Source: DASXKD01 sp963703605
GTDB lineage: Bacteria; Actinomycetota; Actinomycetes; Streptosporangiales; Streptosporangiaceae
Assembly (NCBI GenBank): GCA_963703605.1
Contig: CAVPFC010000016.1
Span: 1 to 64,000, forward strand
Direction of reading: 5' to 3'
DNA length: 64,000 bases
The position numbers and the translations under genes were made by a program. How positions within the stretch are numbered: position 1 is the stretch's first letter; each line of letters opens with the position of its first letter. The notes beneath the pieces were generated by a model. That model saw only the letters and a program-made list of their open reading frames with translations. It made no database searches and was not told the DNA's origin. Shown here piece by piece: positions 16,821-25,690 of this stretch.

Positions 16821-17786
16821 TCAGGGAGTCGCGCTGACGCTGGGCGCCTGGACCTGGTGGCCGCGGAACAAGATCGCGGCTACCTGGGTCAGCGTGTCCG
16901 TGCCGGCGTGGTAGCCGCCGTGCCCGCTGAGGCTGTTCATCATCGCGAGCGTGTACCGCTGCCCCGGCCCGGCGAAGCCGACCGAGTTGATGATCCACCC
17001 CGGCCGCTCCACCGACCAGCCGTCCTTGTTACCGGGGTGGTTCGCCGGGCCGGCGCCCCAGACCCCGAAGTGCTGGTCCACGGCGACGTGGCTCAGCGTG
17101 GTCACCAGGTAGCTGCGCAGCGGGGCCGGCATGTCATCGAGCACGTAGCTGATGAGCCGGCTCAGGTCGGCGGCCGGGCAGAGCATCTCGCCCCAGTACG
17201 GCGGGGTGATGCCCGGCGCCGACACGTACCGCGCCGAGGCCAGGCCGATCCGCGGGAAGAAGCTGGTGTAGAACGGGGCGCCGAACTTGAACCACAGCGT
17301 GTCCGCCGCGGTGTCCGAGCTGACATGGAGCATGTGGTGCAGGACCGCCATGTCGCCGCCGGACAGGTGGATCACCCCGGCCTGGTTCTGCAGGAGCAGG
17401 GTGACCGCCATGGCCAGCTTGCTGGTGGAGGCCATGTAGACCGGCGTGTGCGCGAACCGGTTCTGCCACACCGCCCCGGTGGACCGGTCCCGCAGCACCA
17501 CGCCGACCACCCCGGGCCGGTGCCGGAGGAAGGCCTGCACCTTGGCGATCCGGGCCCGCATGCCGCAGCTGAACCTGGCCGGGGTGGCGGGGCAGGCGGG
17601 CCGCGACGGCGTCGCCGCGGGCGAGGCGGCCGAGGGCGCCGGCGCGGAAGTCGGCGCGGGCCCGCCCGGGCTGGCGGCCGGGGAGGACAGCAGGCTGCAC
17701 CCGGCGAGCGCGGCACCGGCCACCGCCACGGCACACCACCGCGGCACCGTTCTTATTGCCGAACGCAGCGCCACGGCAGGCAGCAT
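16821..17786 (-). CDS. Secreted class A beta-lactamase-like serine hydrolase (lipoprotein)
   Basis: 321 residues. Signal peptide with lipobox (ALAGC, Cys ~30) and a Pro/Ala-rich linker to ~65. The penicillin-binding-type fold shows the SxxK nucleophile motif in MASTSKLAMA, an SSD in the SxN position, and NKDG in place of the KTG box. It hydrolyses or binds beta-lactam or peptidoglycan-like substrates outside the membrane. The altered third motif makes true beta-lactamase activity uncertain; a D,D-peptidase-like or unknown role is possible. Stands alone on the minus strand. Confidence 0.75.
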   Translation of the reverse strand: MLPAVALRSAIRTVPRWCAVAVAGAALAGCSLLSSPAASPGGPAPTSAPAPSAASPAATPSRPACPATPARFSCGMRARIAKVQAFLRHRPGVVGVVLRDRSTGAVWQNRFAHTPVYMASTSKLAMAVTLLLQNQAGVIHLSGGDMAVLHHMLHVSSDTAADTLWFKFGAPFYTSFFPRIGLASARYVSAPGITPPYWGEMLCPAADLSRLISYVLDDMPAPLRSYLVTTLSHVAVDQHFGVWGAGPANHPGNKDGWSVERPGWIINSVGFAGPGQRYTLAMMNSLSGHGGYHAGTDTLTQVAAILFRGHQVQAPSVSATP

Positions 17787-17832
17787 ACGGACAGTGGCAC
17801 GGTCCCGTGGCCGAACCGGGGCTAGCTGCGGG

Positions 17833-18180
17833 CTAGCTGCCGTCCGGGCTGGAGGGCTCCATGCCGACCACCGCGGGGAAGCGCTGGAGGCACTGCTCGA
17901 GCCTGGCCAGGTCCGCGTCGCTGGCGTTGCTGGTCAGGTACCGGATGTCGTCCTGCATCTGCACGGCCGGCGGGTGCGGCGGGATGCGCTCGGGGATGGC
18001 GTTGGGGATGTGCGAGCAGGTGGCGCGCACCCTCAGCATGACCGAGGGCGAGGTGTTGTCCTTGAACTGGACCACCTGCTCCTGCTTGCCGAACGCCTTG
18101 TCGAACGAGGAGCAGCCCGCCGCCACCGTGACCAGCAAGACGGCCGCGACGGCGCAGGCGATCGGGCGAAGCGTGGGCAC
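17833..18180 (-). CDS. Small secreted lipoprotein, unknown function
   Basis: 115 residues from GTG 18180, chosen because the signal peptide (PTLRPIACAVAAVLLVTVAAGC) begins there; longer in-frame extension would run through the repeat region. Lipobox AAGCSS, then a compact domain with two cysteines (RATCSHIP; LEQCLQRFP) that could form a disulfide. No family recognised. It lies 46 bp upstream of the beta-lactamase-like gene on the same strand, so the two may be co-expressed. Confidence 0.65.
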   Translation of the reverse strand: MPTLRPIACAVAAVLLVTVAAGCSSFDKAFGKQEQVVQFKDNTSPSVMLRVRATCSHIPNAIPERIPPHPPAVQMQDDIRYLTSNASDADLARLEQCLQRFPAVVGMEPSSPDGS

Positions 18181-18237
18181 GCCAGCCAGCTTAGGGCGCT
18201 CGCCAGGCACACGGATCACGGGGAGGCCGCCGAGGCC

Positions 18238-18272
18238 AGCCTCCCGAAGCCAGCGCAGCGCCCGCCCGGCGA
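18238..18272 (+). repeat. Hairpin element, degenerate copy A
   Basis: Begins like the other copies (GCCGAGG-CCAGCCTCCC just upstream, then CGAAGCCAGCG) but lacks the GGGAGGC 3' arm. It is therefore a partial copy. Confidence 0.5.
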
Positions 18273-18289
18273 GCAGATCACCAGCACCA

Positions 18290-18336
18290 GCGTCCCGAAG
18301 CCAGCGAGGCTCCAGCCGAGCGCCCGCGAGGGAGGC
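18290..18336 (+). repeat. Hairpin element, copy B
   Basis: 47-bp unit, nearly identical to copies C and D (5' arm GCGTCCC with one change, 3' arm GGGAGGC). No start codon at the spacing seen in D-F, so probably not functional as a ribosome-binding site here. Confidence 0.7.
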
Positions 18337-18482
18337 CAACGAACGAGTACTGTTCCGCAAGCCCACGGGTGCCGCGCGCCGCAGGCGCCGGGCCCAACGC
18401 CGCATAAGGCGCCCCAGGCGCCGTTGCGGTGTCCCGGCGCCGAGACTCTGCTAGCCCGGGGGACGCCCCCGGACCCCCGGAT

Positions 18483-18529
18483 GCCTCCCGAAGCCAGCGA
18501 GGCTCCAGCCGAGCGCCCGCGAGGGAGGC
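18483..18529 (+). repeat. Hairpin element, copy C
   Basis: 47-bp unit bounded by perfect GCCTCCC / GGGAGGC arms with an inner GCTC/GAGC stem. No start codon follows at 7-9 nt. Copy D begins 114 bp later. Confidence 0.75.
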
Positions 18530-18643
18530 CAACAGAACGGGCACTGTTCCGGAAGCCCACGGGTGCCGCGCGCCGCAGGCGCCGGGTCCAACGCCGCATA
18601 AGGCGCCCCAGGCGCCGTTGCGGTGTCCCGGCGCCGAGGACCA

Positions 18644-18690
18644 GCCTCCCGAAGCCAGCGAGGCCCCAGCCGAGCGCCCGCGAGGGAGGC
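18644..18690 (+). repeat. Hairpin element, copy D, supplying a ribosome-binding site
   Basis: 47-bp unit with GCCTCCC / GGGAGGC arms. The GGAGG of the 3' arm lies 7 nt before the ATG at 18697. The 5' arm is complementary to that Shine-Dalgarno sequence. Confidence 0.75.
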
Positions 18691-18696
18691 AGACAA

Positions 18697-18801
18697 ATGA
18701 GTGCGGCGCGCGGAGGCGGGCCGCCCGGTACGGTTGACCGGCAGAGAGCAAAGGCGCGCCTGCGCGGGATTGGCCCGGATGGGCCGTGGCGCCGGCCGTG
18801 A
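18697..18801 (+). CDS. Possible 34-residue leader ORF ahead of the GH15 gene
   Basis: ATG 18697 with a strong GGGAGG supplied by hairpin element copy D. It encodes a short basic peptide and stops at 18799-18801, overlapping a GTG of the GH15 frame (18798) in a GTGA. It could couple hairpin opening to GH15 translation. There is no sequence family to support it. Confidence 0.3.
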   Translation: MSAARGGGPPGTVDRQRAKARLRGIGPDGPWRRP

Positions 18802-18815
18802 GCTGGAGGGCACCG

Positions 18816-20699
18816 GTGGCGGGACTGATCGAGGACTACGCGCTCATCGGCGACATGCAGACGGCGGCGCTGGTCGGCAAGGACGGCTCGATCGACTGGC
18901 TGTGCCTGCCCCGGTTCGATTCGCCCGCATGCTTCGCCAGCCTGCTCGGCACCGAGGACCACGGGTACTGGCGTATTGCACCTAATAACGCGAAGCCGGA
19001 CGGGCCGGGCGCGGCGCAGGCGGCCGACGGCGCGGGGCCGGCCAAGGCCGAGGTGCGGCGCCATTACCAGGGCGACACGCTCATCCTGGTGACCGAGTGG
19101 CGGACCGGGACGGGGACCGTCCGGGTGATCGACTTCATGCCGCCGCGCGACGGCAAGTCCCCGGTGCTGACCCGGATCGTCGAGGGCGTGCACGGGCACG
19201 TCGACATGGACTTCGCGCTGCGGATCCGGCTCGGCTACGGCGATATCGTCCCGTGGGTGCGGCGGATCGACGGCAGGGTCGTCGCGGTGGCCGGCCCGGA
19301 CTCCCTGTGGCTGGACACGCCGGTCACCCTCACCGGCCGCAACATGACCCACCACGCCTCGTTCCGGGTGGCCGCGGGCGACCGGGTGCCGTTCACGCTG
19401 ACCTGGCAGCCCTCGCACGAGGACCCGCCCGAGCGGGCCGACCCGTTCGCGGAGCTGAGCCTGGCCACCCGGTTCTGGCGCGACTGGGTGTTCCGCTGCA
19501 CCTACGAGGGGCGGCACAAGGAGGCGGTGGTCCGCTCCCTGATCACCCTGAAGGCGCTCACCTACGCACCGACCGGCGGGATCGTGGCCGCGGCGACCAC
19601 GTCGCTGCCGGAGGACATCGGCGGCGTGCGCAACTGGGACTACCGCTACTGCTGGCTCCGCGACGCCACGATCACGCTGGAGGCGCTGCTGCGCACCGGG
19701 TACACCGAGGAGGCGGCCGCGTGGCGCGCGTGGCTGTGCCGGGCGGTGGCCGGCGACCCGCGGGACGTCCAGATCATGTACGGGGTGGCGGGCGAGCGCC
19801 GCCTGTCCGAGTGGGAGGCCGACTGGCTGCCCGGGTACGAGCGCTCGGCACCGGTCAGGATCGGCAACGCGGCCGTCAACCAGCTCCAGCTCGACGTCTA
19901 CGGGGAACTGATCGACGCGCTGTCGCTCGGCCGCGAGTCCGGGATCAGCTTCGACCGGCACTCCTGGTCGCTACAGCGGGCGCTGCTTGACTTCCTGGAG
20001 AAGAACTGGGATCAGCCGGACGAGGGAATCTGGGAGGTACGCGGGCCCCGGCGCCCCTTCGTCCACTCCAAAGTGATGGCCTGGGTCGCCTTTGACCGGG
20101 CCTACCACTCCACCACGCTGGGCCTGCCCGGGCCCGGGGACCGCTGGCAGCAGATCAGGGACAAGATCCACGCCCAGGTGGTCGACAGCGGCTACAACCC
20201 GGCGCGCGGGGCGTTCACCCAGTACTACGGCTCCACCGAGCTGGACGCGGCGGTGCTGCTGATCCCGGAGGTGGGCTTCCTGCCCGCCGACGACCCGCGG
20301 GTGATGTCCACCGTCGAGGTGATCCAGCGCGAGCTCACCTCCGACGGCCTGGTGCGCCGGTACGAGCTCGCCGCGAGCGACTCCGACGTCGACGGCCTGA
20401 CCGGCAGCGAGGGCGCGTTCCTGGCGTGCAGCTTCTGGATGGTCAACGCGCTGCACCTGACCGGAAAGCAGGACGAGGCGGAGGAGCTGTTCGAGCGGCT
20501 GCTGTCGCTGCGCAACGACGTCGGCCTGCTCAGTGAGGAGTACGACCCCCGGTACGGCCGCCTGGTCGGCAACACCCCGCAGGCGTTCAGCCACGTGCCG
20601 CTGGTCCAGGCCGCGCTCAACCTGGACGCGCACGAGCCCGCGCACTGCCGCCGCCCCGGCGGGCGCGCACCGCACCGTGGTGGGCGCGGCCAGCGGTGA
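18816..20699 (+). CDS. Glycoside hydrolase family 15 protein (glucoamylase/trehalase-like)
   Basis: Start chosen at GTG 18816 because GGAGGG lies 6 nt upstream and the family N-terminus (AGLIEDYALIGDMQTAALVG) begins there; an in-frame GTG at 18786 would add 10 residues. 627 residues: N-terminal beta-sandwich to ~220, then the (alpha/alpha)6 barrel with WDYRYCWLRDA and the GLTGSEGAFLAC segment carrying a family acidic residue. Mycobacterial relatives are trehalases, others are alpha-glucan hydrolases, so the substrate is unresolved. No signal peptide, hence cytoplasmic. The stop overlaps the sulfotransferase start (GTGA). Confidence 0.85.
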   Translation: MAGLIEDYALIGDMQTAALVGKDGSIDWLCLPRFDSPACFASLLGTEDHGYWRIAPNNAKPDGPGAAQAADGAGPAKAEVRRHYQGDTLILVTEWRTGTGTVRVIDFMPPRDGKSPVLTRIVEGVHGHVDMDFALRIRLGYGDIVPWVRRIDGRVVAVAGPDSLWLDTPVTLTGRNMTHHASFRVAAGDRVPFTLTWQPSHEDPPERADPFAELSLATRFWRDWVFRCTYEGRHKEAVVRSLITLKALTYAPTGGIVAAATTSLPEDIGGVRNWDYRYCWLRDATITLEALLRTGYTEEAAAWRAWLCRAVAGDPRDVQIMYGVAGERRLSEWEADWLPGYERSAPVRIGNAAVNQLQLDVYGELIDALSLGRESGISFDRHSWSLQRALLDFLEKNWDQPDEGIWEVRGPRRPFVHSKVMAWVAFDRAYHSTTLGLPGPGDRWQQIRDKIHAQVVDSGYNPARGAFTQYYGSTELDAAVLLIPEVGFLPADDPRVMSTVEVIQRELTSDGLVRRYELAASDSDVDGLTGSEGAFLACSFWMVNALHLTGKQDEAEELFERLLSLRNDVGLLSEEYDPRYGRLVGNTPQAFSHVPLVQAALNLDAHEPAHCRRPGGRAPHRGGRGQR

Positions 20700-21700
20700 C
20701 CACGGCCCCCCGCCCTGCCGAGGGAGTGGGCGGGCCCCGGGCGCCCGCCGCGGGAACCGTGGCGGGCTACCCCAGGCCGCCCGTGGACGGGGCGGCGGGG
20801 TCGAGGCCAGCACTGTCCCGGCCGCACATCCTGGTGGTCAACGGCCGCAAGGTGCGGCACCCGGTGTTCGTCATCGGGGCGCCGCAGGCGGGCACGGAGC
20901 TGCTGGCCCGGGCGTTCAAGCGCGCGCCGGGGTTCCACATGACGCTGGGCCAGCGCTGGGTGCTGCCCGTGGTGCAGGCGTTCGCCCGCACGCCGTCGCT
21001 GGCGCGCGGCCGGCCGGAGGCGGCGGCCACCGTGCTGCGGGACGCCTTCGCCCAGGGCTGGCAGATCGGCCCGGGCTGCTGCCTGGGCTGCACGCCGGCC
21101 TGCCGGGAGGCGGCGGGCATGCCCGGCACCGGGCCGTGCGTCGCCGAGCAGGACGTCAGCAGGTACGGTGACGCCAGCCCGGAGCTGCTCTACTGCGCCG
21201 ATTCGCTGGTCGACGCCTTTCCCGACGCGCGGCTCGTGCAGATCGTCCGCGACGGCCGGGACGTGGTGGCCGGCATGCTCGCCGACCCGCCCTCGCTGGC
21301 CTGGTTCCGGCCGGGCTTTGTGAACCTGGACGCCGAGATCACGCATCCGCTGCTCGGCGTGGACGGCCCGCCGGACCGCGCCCAGTGGGCGGACGCGTCC
21401 GTGGCCGGGAAGTGCGCGATGCGCTGGCGCGGGACCGTCCGGCTGATGGCCAGGCTGCGGATGCGGCTGTCCCCCGAACAGCTGATCACCCTGCGCTACG
21501 AGGAGCTGGTGCGGCAGCCGGCCGCCTCGGCCAGCGCGCTGGCCACGTTCACCGGGTTCGGCGTCGGCCCGGTGGAGGCGCACCTGGCCGGGACGGTCAT
21601 GGAGCCGGGCGCCTGGCGCAGGCTGCTCAGCCCGCTCCAGGCGGCCGAGGTGGAACAGGTGGCCGGCGACGAGCTGCGCCGGGTCGGCTACGGCGGCTGA
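20696..21700 (+). CDS. Sulfotransferase family protein
   Basis: 334 residues from GTG 20696, overlapping the GH15 stop by 4 bp. After a ~50-residue disordered N-terminus comes the PAPS-binding loop (VFVIGAPQAGTELLARAF). Later motifs include DARLVQIVRDGRDVVAGML (3'-phosphate site, Arg/Asp) and LRYEELVRQP near the end. Transfers sulfonate from PAPS to a carbohydrate or other acceptor, which is unknown. Coupling to GH15 hints at a glycan-related acceptor, as inference. Confidence 0.75.
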   Translation: MTTAPRPAEGVGGPRAPAAGTVAGYPRPPVDGAAGSRPALSRPHILVVNGRKVRHPVFVIGAPQAGTELLARAFKRAPGFHMTLGQRWVLPVVQAFARTPSLARGRPEAAATVLRDAFAQGWQIGPGCCLGCTPACREAAGMPGTGPCVAEQDVSRYGDASPELLYCADSLVDAFPDARLVQIVRDGRDVVAGMLADPPSLAWFRPGFVNLDAEITHPLLGVDGPPDRAQWADASVAGKCAMRWRGTVRLMARLRMRLSPEQLITLRYEELVRQPAASASALATFTGFGVGPVEAHLAGTVMEPGAWRRLLSPLQAAEVEQVAGDELRRVGYGG

Positions 21701-21724
21701 GGCGGCCGTGGGAGGAGGAGCGAG

Positions 21725-22480
21725 GTGGATCTAGGCCTGCGGGAGAAGGTCTTCGTGGTCACCGGGGGCAGCCGGGGGCTTGGCCTGGCCACCGCGGCGG
21801 CGCTGGTGGCGGAGGGCGCGCGGGTGGTGCTGAGCGCCCGGCACGAGGCGGGGCTGGCGCGCGCGGCGGACGGTCTCGGCGGCAGGGCCGCCTGGGTCGC
21901 CGCGGACAACGCCGACCCCGGCACGCCGCAGCGGCTGGTGGACGCCGCGCGGCAGGAGTTCGGCCGGCTGGACGGCGCGCTGATCAGCGTCGGCGGCCCG
22001 CCCGGCGGCCCGGCCATGGGCACCGGGGACGACGCGTGGCGGGCCGCGTTCGAGAGCGTGTTCCTCGGCGCGGTGCGGCTGTCCCGGCTGCTCGGCGAGG
22101 AGCTGCCCGAGGGCGGTGCGATGGCGTTCGTGCTGTCGTCGTCGGTGCGGGTGCCGATCCGGGCGCTGGCGATCTCCAACGCGCTGCGGCCCGGCCTGGC
22201 CGGCTGGGCGAAGACCCTCGCCGACGAGCTGGGGCCGCGCGGCATCCGGGTGGTCGGGCTGCTGCCGGGGAAGATGGCCACCGGGCGGGTCCGCGAGCTC
22301 GACGCCCGGCACGGCGACCCGGACGAGGTCCGCGCCGCGAACTCGCTGACGATCCCGCTGCGCCGGTATGGGGAGCCCGCGGAGTTCGGCGCGGTGGCCG
22401 CGTTCGTCCTCTCCCCCGCCGCCTCCTACCTCACCGGCGCGATGATCCCCGTCGACGGCGGCGCCATCGGCGCGCTGTGA
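21725..22480 (+). CDS. SDR-fold oxidoreductase with substituted catalytic residues
   Basis: 251 residues from GTG 21725, preceded by GGAGGAG. Rossmann glycine motif TGGSRGLGLATAAA binds NAD(P). After the SSS segment the usual YxxxK is absent; the aligned stretch reads ISNALRPG. Such a Tyr/Lys-less variant occurs in a subgroup of SDR proteins (family knowledge). It may use a different mechanism or only bind cofactor. The C-terminus is a normal SDR end (YLTGAMIPVDGG). Follows the sulfotransferase by 24 bp. Confidence 0.8.
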   Translation: MDLGLREKVFVVTGGSRGLGLATAAALVAEGARVVLSARHEAGLARAADGLGGRAAWVAADNADPGTPQRLVDAARQEFGRLDGALISVGGPPGGPAMGTGDDAWRAAFESVFLGAVRLSRLLGEELPEGGAMAFVLSSSVRVPIRALAISNALRPGLAGWAKTLADELGPRGIRVVGLLPGKMATGRVRELDARHGDPDEVRAANSLTIPLRRYGEPAEFGAVAAFVLSPAASYLTGAMIPVDGGAIGAL

Positions 22481-22576
22481 GCCCCGGAGGCGAGTCTCTT
22501 CCGGGAGTTAGGCAGCCACGCGCCAGCCGTTGAGTATCAAATCAGGGCGGGCGCCGCACCTTTCCGCCGGCCCGGA

Positions 22577-24493
22577 TCAGGCGGATGCGACCGGTTCCTG
22601 GTGGGCGAACTGGGTGTGGTAGAGCTCGGCGTACAGGCCGCCGGCGGCCAGGAGTTCCTCGTGCTGCCCGTGCTCGCGGATCTGGCCGTGGTCGATGACC
22701 AGGATCTGGTCGGCTTCCCTGATGGTGGACAGCCGGTGGGCGATCACCAGTGAGGTCCGCCCGGCCAGCGCCGTCTTGAGCGCGTGCTGCACGGCGACCT
22801 CCGACTCGGAGTCCAGGTGCGCGGTGGCCTCGTCCAGCACCACCACCGCGGGCCCCTTGAGCAGCAGCCGGGCGATCGCCAGCCGCTGCTTCTCGCCCCC
22901 GGACAGCCGGTAGCCGCGGTCGCCGACCACGGTGTCCAGCCCGTCGGGCAGCGTCGCGATCAGGCCCCAGATCTGCGCCGCCCGGCACGCCTCGATCAGC
23001 TCCGCCTCGGTTGCCGACGGCTTGGCGTAGGCGAGGTTGGCCCGGATCGTGTCGTGGAACATGTGCGCGTCCTGGGTGACCACGCCCACCGCCTCGTGCA
23101 GCGAGTCCAGCGTCAGGTCGGCGATGTCGTACCCGCCGATGCGGACCACGCCCTCGCGCGGGTCGTAGAGCCGGGACACCAGGTGGGTGATCGTGGTCTT
23201 GCCGGCCCCGGACGGGCCGACCAGCGCGGTGAGCTGCCCCGCGGGCGCGGTGAAGCTCACGTCGTGCAGCACGTCCTCGCTCGCGGTGGTCCGCTCCGGG
23301 GCTTGCAGCGCGATCGACTCCAGCGAAGCCAGCGACACCTCGCTCGCGGTCGGATAGCGGAACGAGACGTGGTCGAAGTCGACCGCCAGCGCCGATGCGG
23401 GCCCGCTGCCGTTGCCCTGCCCGGTCCGGGGCAGCGCCACCGCCCCCGGCCGCTCGTCGATGAGCGGCTTGAGGTCGAGCACCTCGAACACCCGGTCGAA
23501 GCTGACCAGCGCGGTCATCACGTCAACCTGCACGTTGGACAGCGCGGTGATCGGCCCGTAGAGCCTGCTGAGCAGGGCCGCCAGCGCCACCAGCGTGCCG
23601 AGCTGGATGGCGCCGTTGATCACCAGCGAGCCGCCGAGCCCGTACACCACGGCGGTGGCCATGGAGGCGAGCAGGGACAGCGAGATGAACAGCGTGCTGC
23701 CGTACATGGCGGTGGTCACGCCGATGTCCCTGACCCGCGCGGCCCGGCCCGAGAACACCCGGGCCTCGGTCGCCGGGTTACCGAACAGCTTGACCAGCAT
23801 CGCCCCGGCGACGTTGAACCGCTCCGTCATGGTGGAGCCCATCTCGGCGTCGAGCTGCATCGACTCCCGGGTGAGCCGCTGGAGCCTGCGGCCGACCAGC
23901 CGGGCCGGGACGATGAACAGCGGCATCATGACCAGGGTGACGACGGTGACCAGCCAGGACAGGTAGATCATCGCCGCGAGCACCAGGATCAGCCCGATCA
24001 CGTTGGCGATCACCGACGACAGCGTCGACGTGATCGCCTGCTGCGCGCCGATCACGTCGCTGTTCAGCCGGCTTACCAGCGAACCCGTCTGGGCCCTGGT
24101 GAAGAACGCCAGCGGCTGCCGCTGGACGTGCTCGTACACCTCGGTGCGCAGGTCGTAGATGAGCCCCTCGCCGATGCGCGCCGAGAACCACCGGGTGGCG
24201 AACGAAAGCAGGGCGCCGAGCAGCGCGAGCCCCGCCACCACCCCGGCCACCCAGAGCACGACCGAGGTGTCCCGGGGCAGGATCCCCTTGTCGATGATGG
24301 TTTGCAGCAGCAGCGGCACGGCCACCGCGATCACCGCGGACAGCGCCGTCAGGGTCAGGAAGATGACCAGGTCCAGCCGGTAGGGCCGGGCGTACGACGC
24401 GATCCGCCGGACCAGGCCCCGGCTCAGCCGCTGCTGGGTGACCGACTTGTCCCGGGTGAACGACCGCATCGCGTGCCATTGAGCCTGGTACAT
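22577..24493 (-). CDS. ABC exporter, fused permease and ATPase (MsbA/LmrA type)
   Basis: 638 residues from ATG 24493 (MYQAQWHAM). Six membrane helices over ~50-340, then a nucleotide-binding domain with Walker A VGPSGAGKTT, signature LSGGEKQR, Walker B VVLDEATAHLD and H-loop IAHRLST. Works as a homo- or heterodimer exporting lipids, drugs or peptides; substrate unknown. Divergent from the MBL-fold gene, with a 109-bp shared promoter region. Confidence 0.92.
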   Translation of the reverse strand: MYQAQWHAMRSFTRDKSVTQQRLSRGLVRRIASYARPYRLDLVIFLTLTALSAVIAVAVPLLLQTIIDKGILPRDTSVVLWVAGVVAGLALLGALLSFATRWFSARIGEGLIYDLRTEVYEHVQRQPLAFFTRAQTGSLVSRLNSDVIGAQQAITSTLSSVIANVIGLILVLAAMIYLSWLVTVVTLVMMPLFIVPARLVGRRLQRLTRESMQLDAEMGSTMTERFNVAGAMLVKLFGNPATEARVFSGRAARVRDIGVTTAMYGSTLFISLSLLASMATAVVYGLGGSLVINGAIQLGTLVALAALLSRLYGPITALSNVQVDVMTALVSFDRVFEVLDLKPLIDERPGAVALPRTGQGNGSGPASALAVDFDHVSFRYPTASEVSLASLESIALQAPERTTASEDVLHDVSFTAPAGQLTALVGPSGAGKTTITHLVSRLYDPREGVVRIGGYDIADLTLDSLHEAVGVVTQDAHMFHDTIRANLAYAKPSATEAELIEACRAAQIWGLIATLPDGLDTVVGDRGYRLSGGEKQRLAIARLLLKGPAVVVLDEATAHLDSESEVAVQHALKTALAGRTSLVIAHRLSTIREADQILVIDHGQIREHGQHEELLAAGGLYAELYHTQFAHQEPVASA

Positions 24494-24602
24494 GTTCAGG
24501 CAACACCGCCCCCGCCGGCGATCTTCCCGGGTGCGCTGAGGGCGAAATCCAACCGCCTGGTAACAATGGAGGCGGATCTCGACGCGAGGAGAAGACGGAT
24601 AC

Positions 24603-25664
24603 GTGACCGCCGATACCAGGGCCATCACCCATGGCTGGACCGAGCCGGGCGTTTACCCGGTCGCCCCCGGAGTGCACCGCGTGCCGCTCCCACTGCCGAC
24701 CGACGGGCTGCGGGCGGTGAACGTCTACGTGCTCGAGGCCGATGAGGGCCTGGTTCTCATCGACAGCGGGTGGGCGCTCCAGCAGGCCCGTGACGCCCTC
24801 GAATCGGCGCTGGCCACCCTCGGCGCCGGGCTCGGCGACGTGCGGTCGTTCCTGGTCACCCACGTGCACCGGGACCACTACACGCTGGGTGTCGAGGTGC
24901 GCCGGGCGTTCGGCACCACGGTGGCCCTGGGGCTCGGCGAGCAGGAGGCCATCGCGGCGCTGCTGGCGGGCGGCATCCGCCCGTTCGAGCCGCAACTGGC
25001 CGAGCTTGCGGCCAGCGGGGCGGGCACCGTGCTCGAGCTGCTCGCCGGGCTGGAAAGGGCGGTGCCGGGCGGCGCCGAGGACTGGGCGGCCCCGGACCAG
25101 TGGCTCGCCGCCGGGCAGGAGATCGGGGTCGGCTCGCGCACCCTGCGCGTGCTCGCCACACCCGGCCACACCCAGGGCCACGTTGTGTTCGCGGACGCCG
25201 CCAGCGGGCTGTTGTTCGCCGGCGACCACGTGCTGCCGCACATCACCCCGTCGATCGGGTTCGAGCCGGTGCGGGCCGCGCACCCGCTGCGCGACTACCT
25301 GCAATCGCTGCGGCTGATCCGGGGCCTGCCGGACATGCGGCTGCTGCCGGCCCACGGGCCGGTCACCGAAAGCGCCCACGCCCGGATCGACGCGCTGCTC
25401 GCGCATCACTCCGGCCGGCTGGACCGGTGCGCCGCGGCGGTGGCGGCGGGCGCGGCCACCGGCTACGAGGTGGCCCGGGCGCTGCGGTGGACCCGCCGGG
25501 AACGGCAGCTCGACGAGCTTGACCCGGTCAACCAGATGCTCGCGGTGATCGAGACCCGGGCCCACCTGGAACTGCTGGCGGCACAAGGCCGGCTGGCCAG
25601 TTCCCAGCGGGACGGCGTCACGTACTACGAGATGCCAGCCCGGAAGCCCGGAGCTGCTGGCTAG
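24603..25664 (+). CDS. MBL-fold metallo-hydrolase
   Basis: 353 residues from GTG 24603. The metallo-beta-lactamase fold shows the zinc motif HVHRDHYTLG (HxHxDH), then GHTQGH, the bridging aspartate in LLFAGDHVLPH and a late PAHGPV histidine. The C-terminal ~70 residues look like the winged-helix tail found in LACTB2-like hydrolases. Probably a thioesterase or nuclease-like hydrolase; substrate unknown. Followed on the opposite strand by an enoyl-CoA hydratase. Confidence 0.85.
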   Translation: MTADTRAITHGWTEPGVYPVAPGVHRVPLPLPTDGLRAVNVYVLEADEGLVLIDSGWALQQARDALESALATLGAGLGDVRSFLVTHVHRDHYTLGVEVRRAFGTTVALGLGEQEAIAALLAGGIRPFEPQLAELAASGAGTVLELLAGLERAVPGGAEDWAAPDQWLAAGQEIGVGSRTLRVLATPGHTQGHVVFADAASGLLFAGDHVLPHITPSIGFEPVRAAHPLRDYLQSLRLIRGLPDMRLLPAHGPVTESAHARIDALLAHHSGRLDRCAAAVAAGAATGYEVARALRWTRRERQLDELDPVNQMLAVIETRAHLELLAAQGRLASSQRDGVTYYEMPARKPGAAG

Positions 25665-25690
25665 GACGGGCCGGGAGGCGGAGCCGCGGG

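Larger units (their letters stand above)
18181..18785. other. Non-coding region filled with repeats
   Basis: About 600 bp without a convincing gene apart from a possible 34-codon ORF at its right end. It contains one degenerate and three good copies of a 47-bp hairpin element. The ~110-bp segment after copy B (18337-18445) is repeated after copy C (18530-18640). A G/C-run motif (18451-18480) is also present. Confidence 0.7.

Noticed and set aside
18290..18690. CRISPR array
   Set aside because: Only three good repeats of 47 bp with long, similar spacers and no cas genes; copies also occur singly elsewhere.
18240..18690. Coding extension of the small lipoprotein into the repeat region
   Set aside because: The signal peptide starts at GTG 18180; upstream in-frame residues are repeat-derived Arg/Ala-rich sequence.
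18905..18925. tRNA T-loop-like GGTTCGATTCG
   Set aside because: Lies within conserved GH15 codons (CLPRFDSP) and has no flanking cloverleaf.
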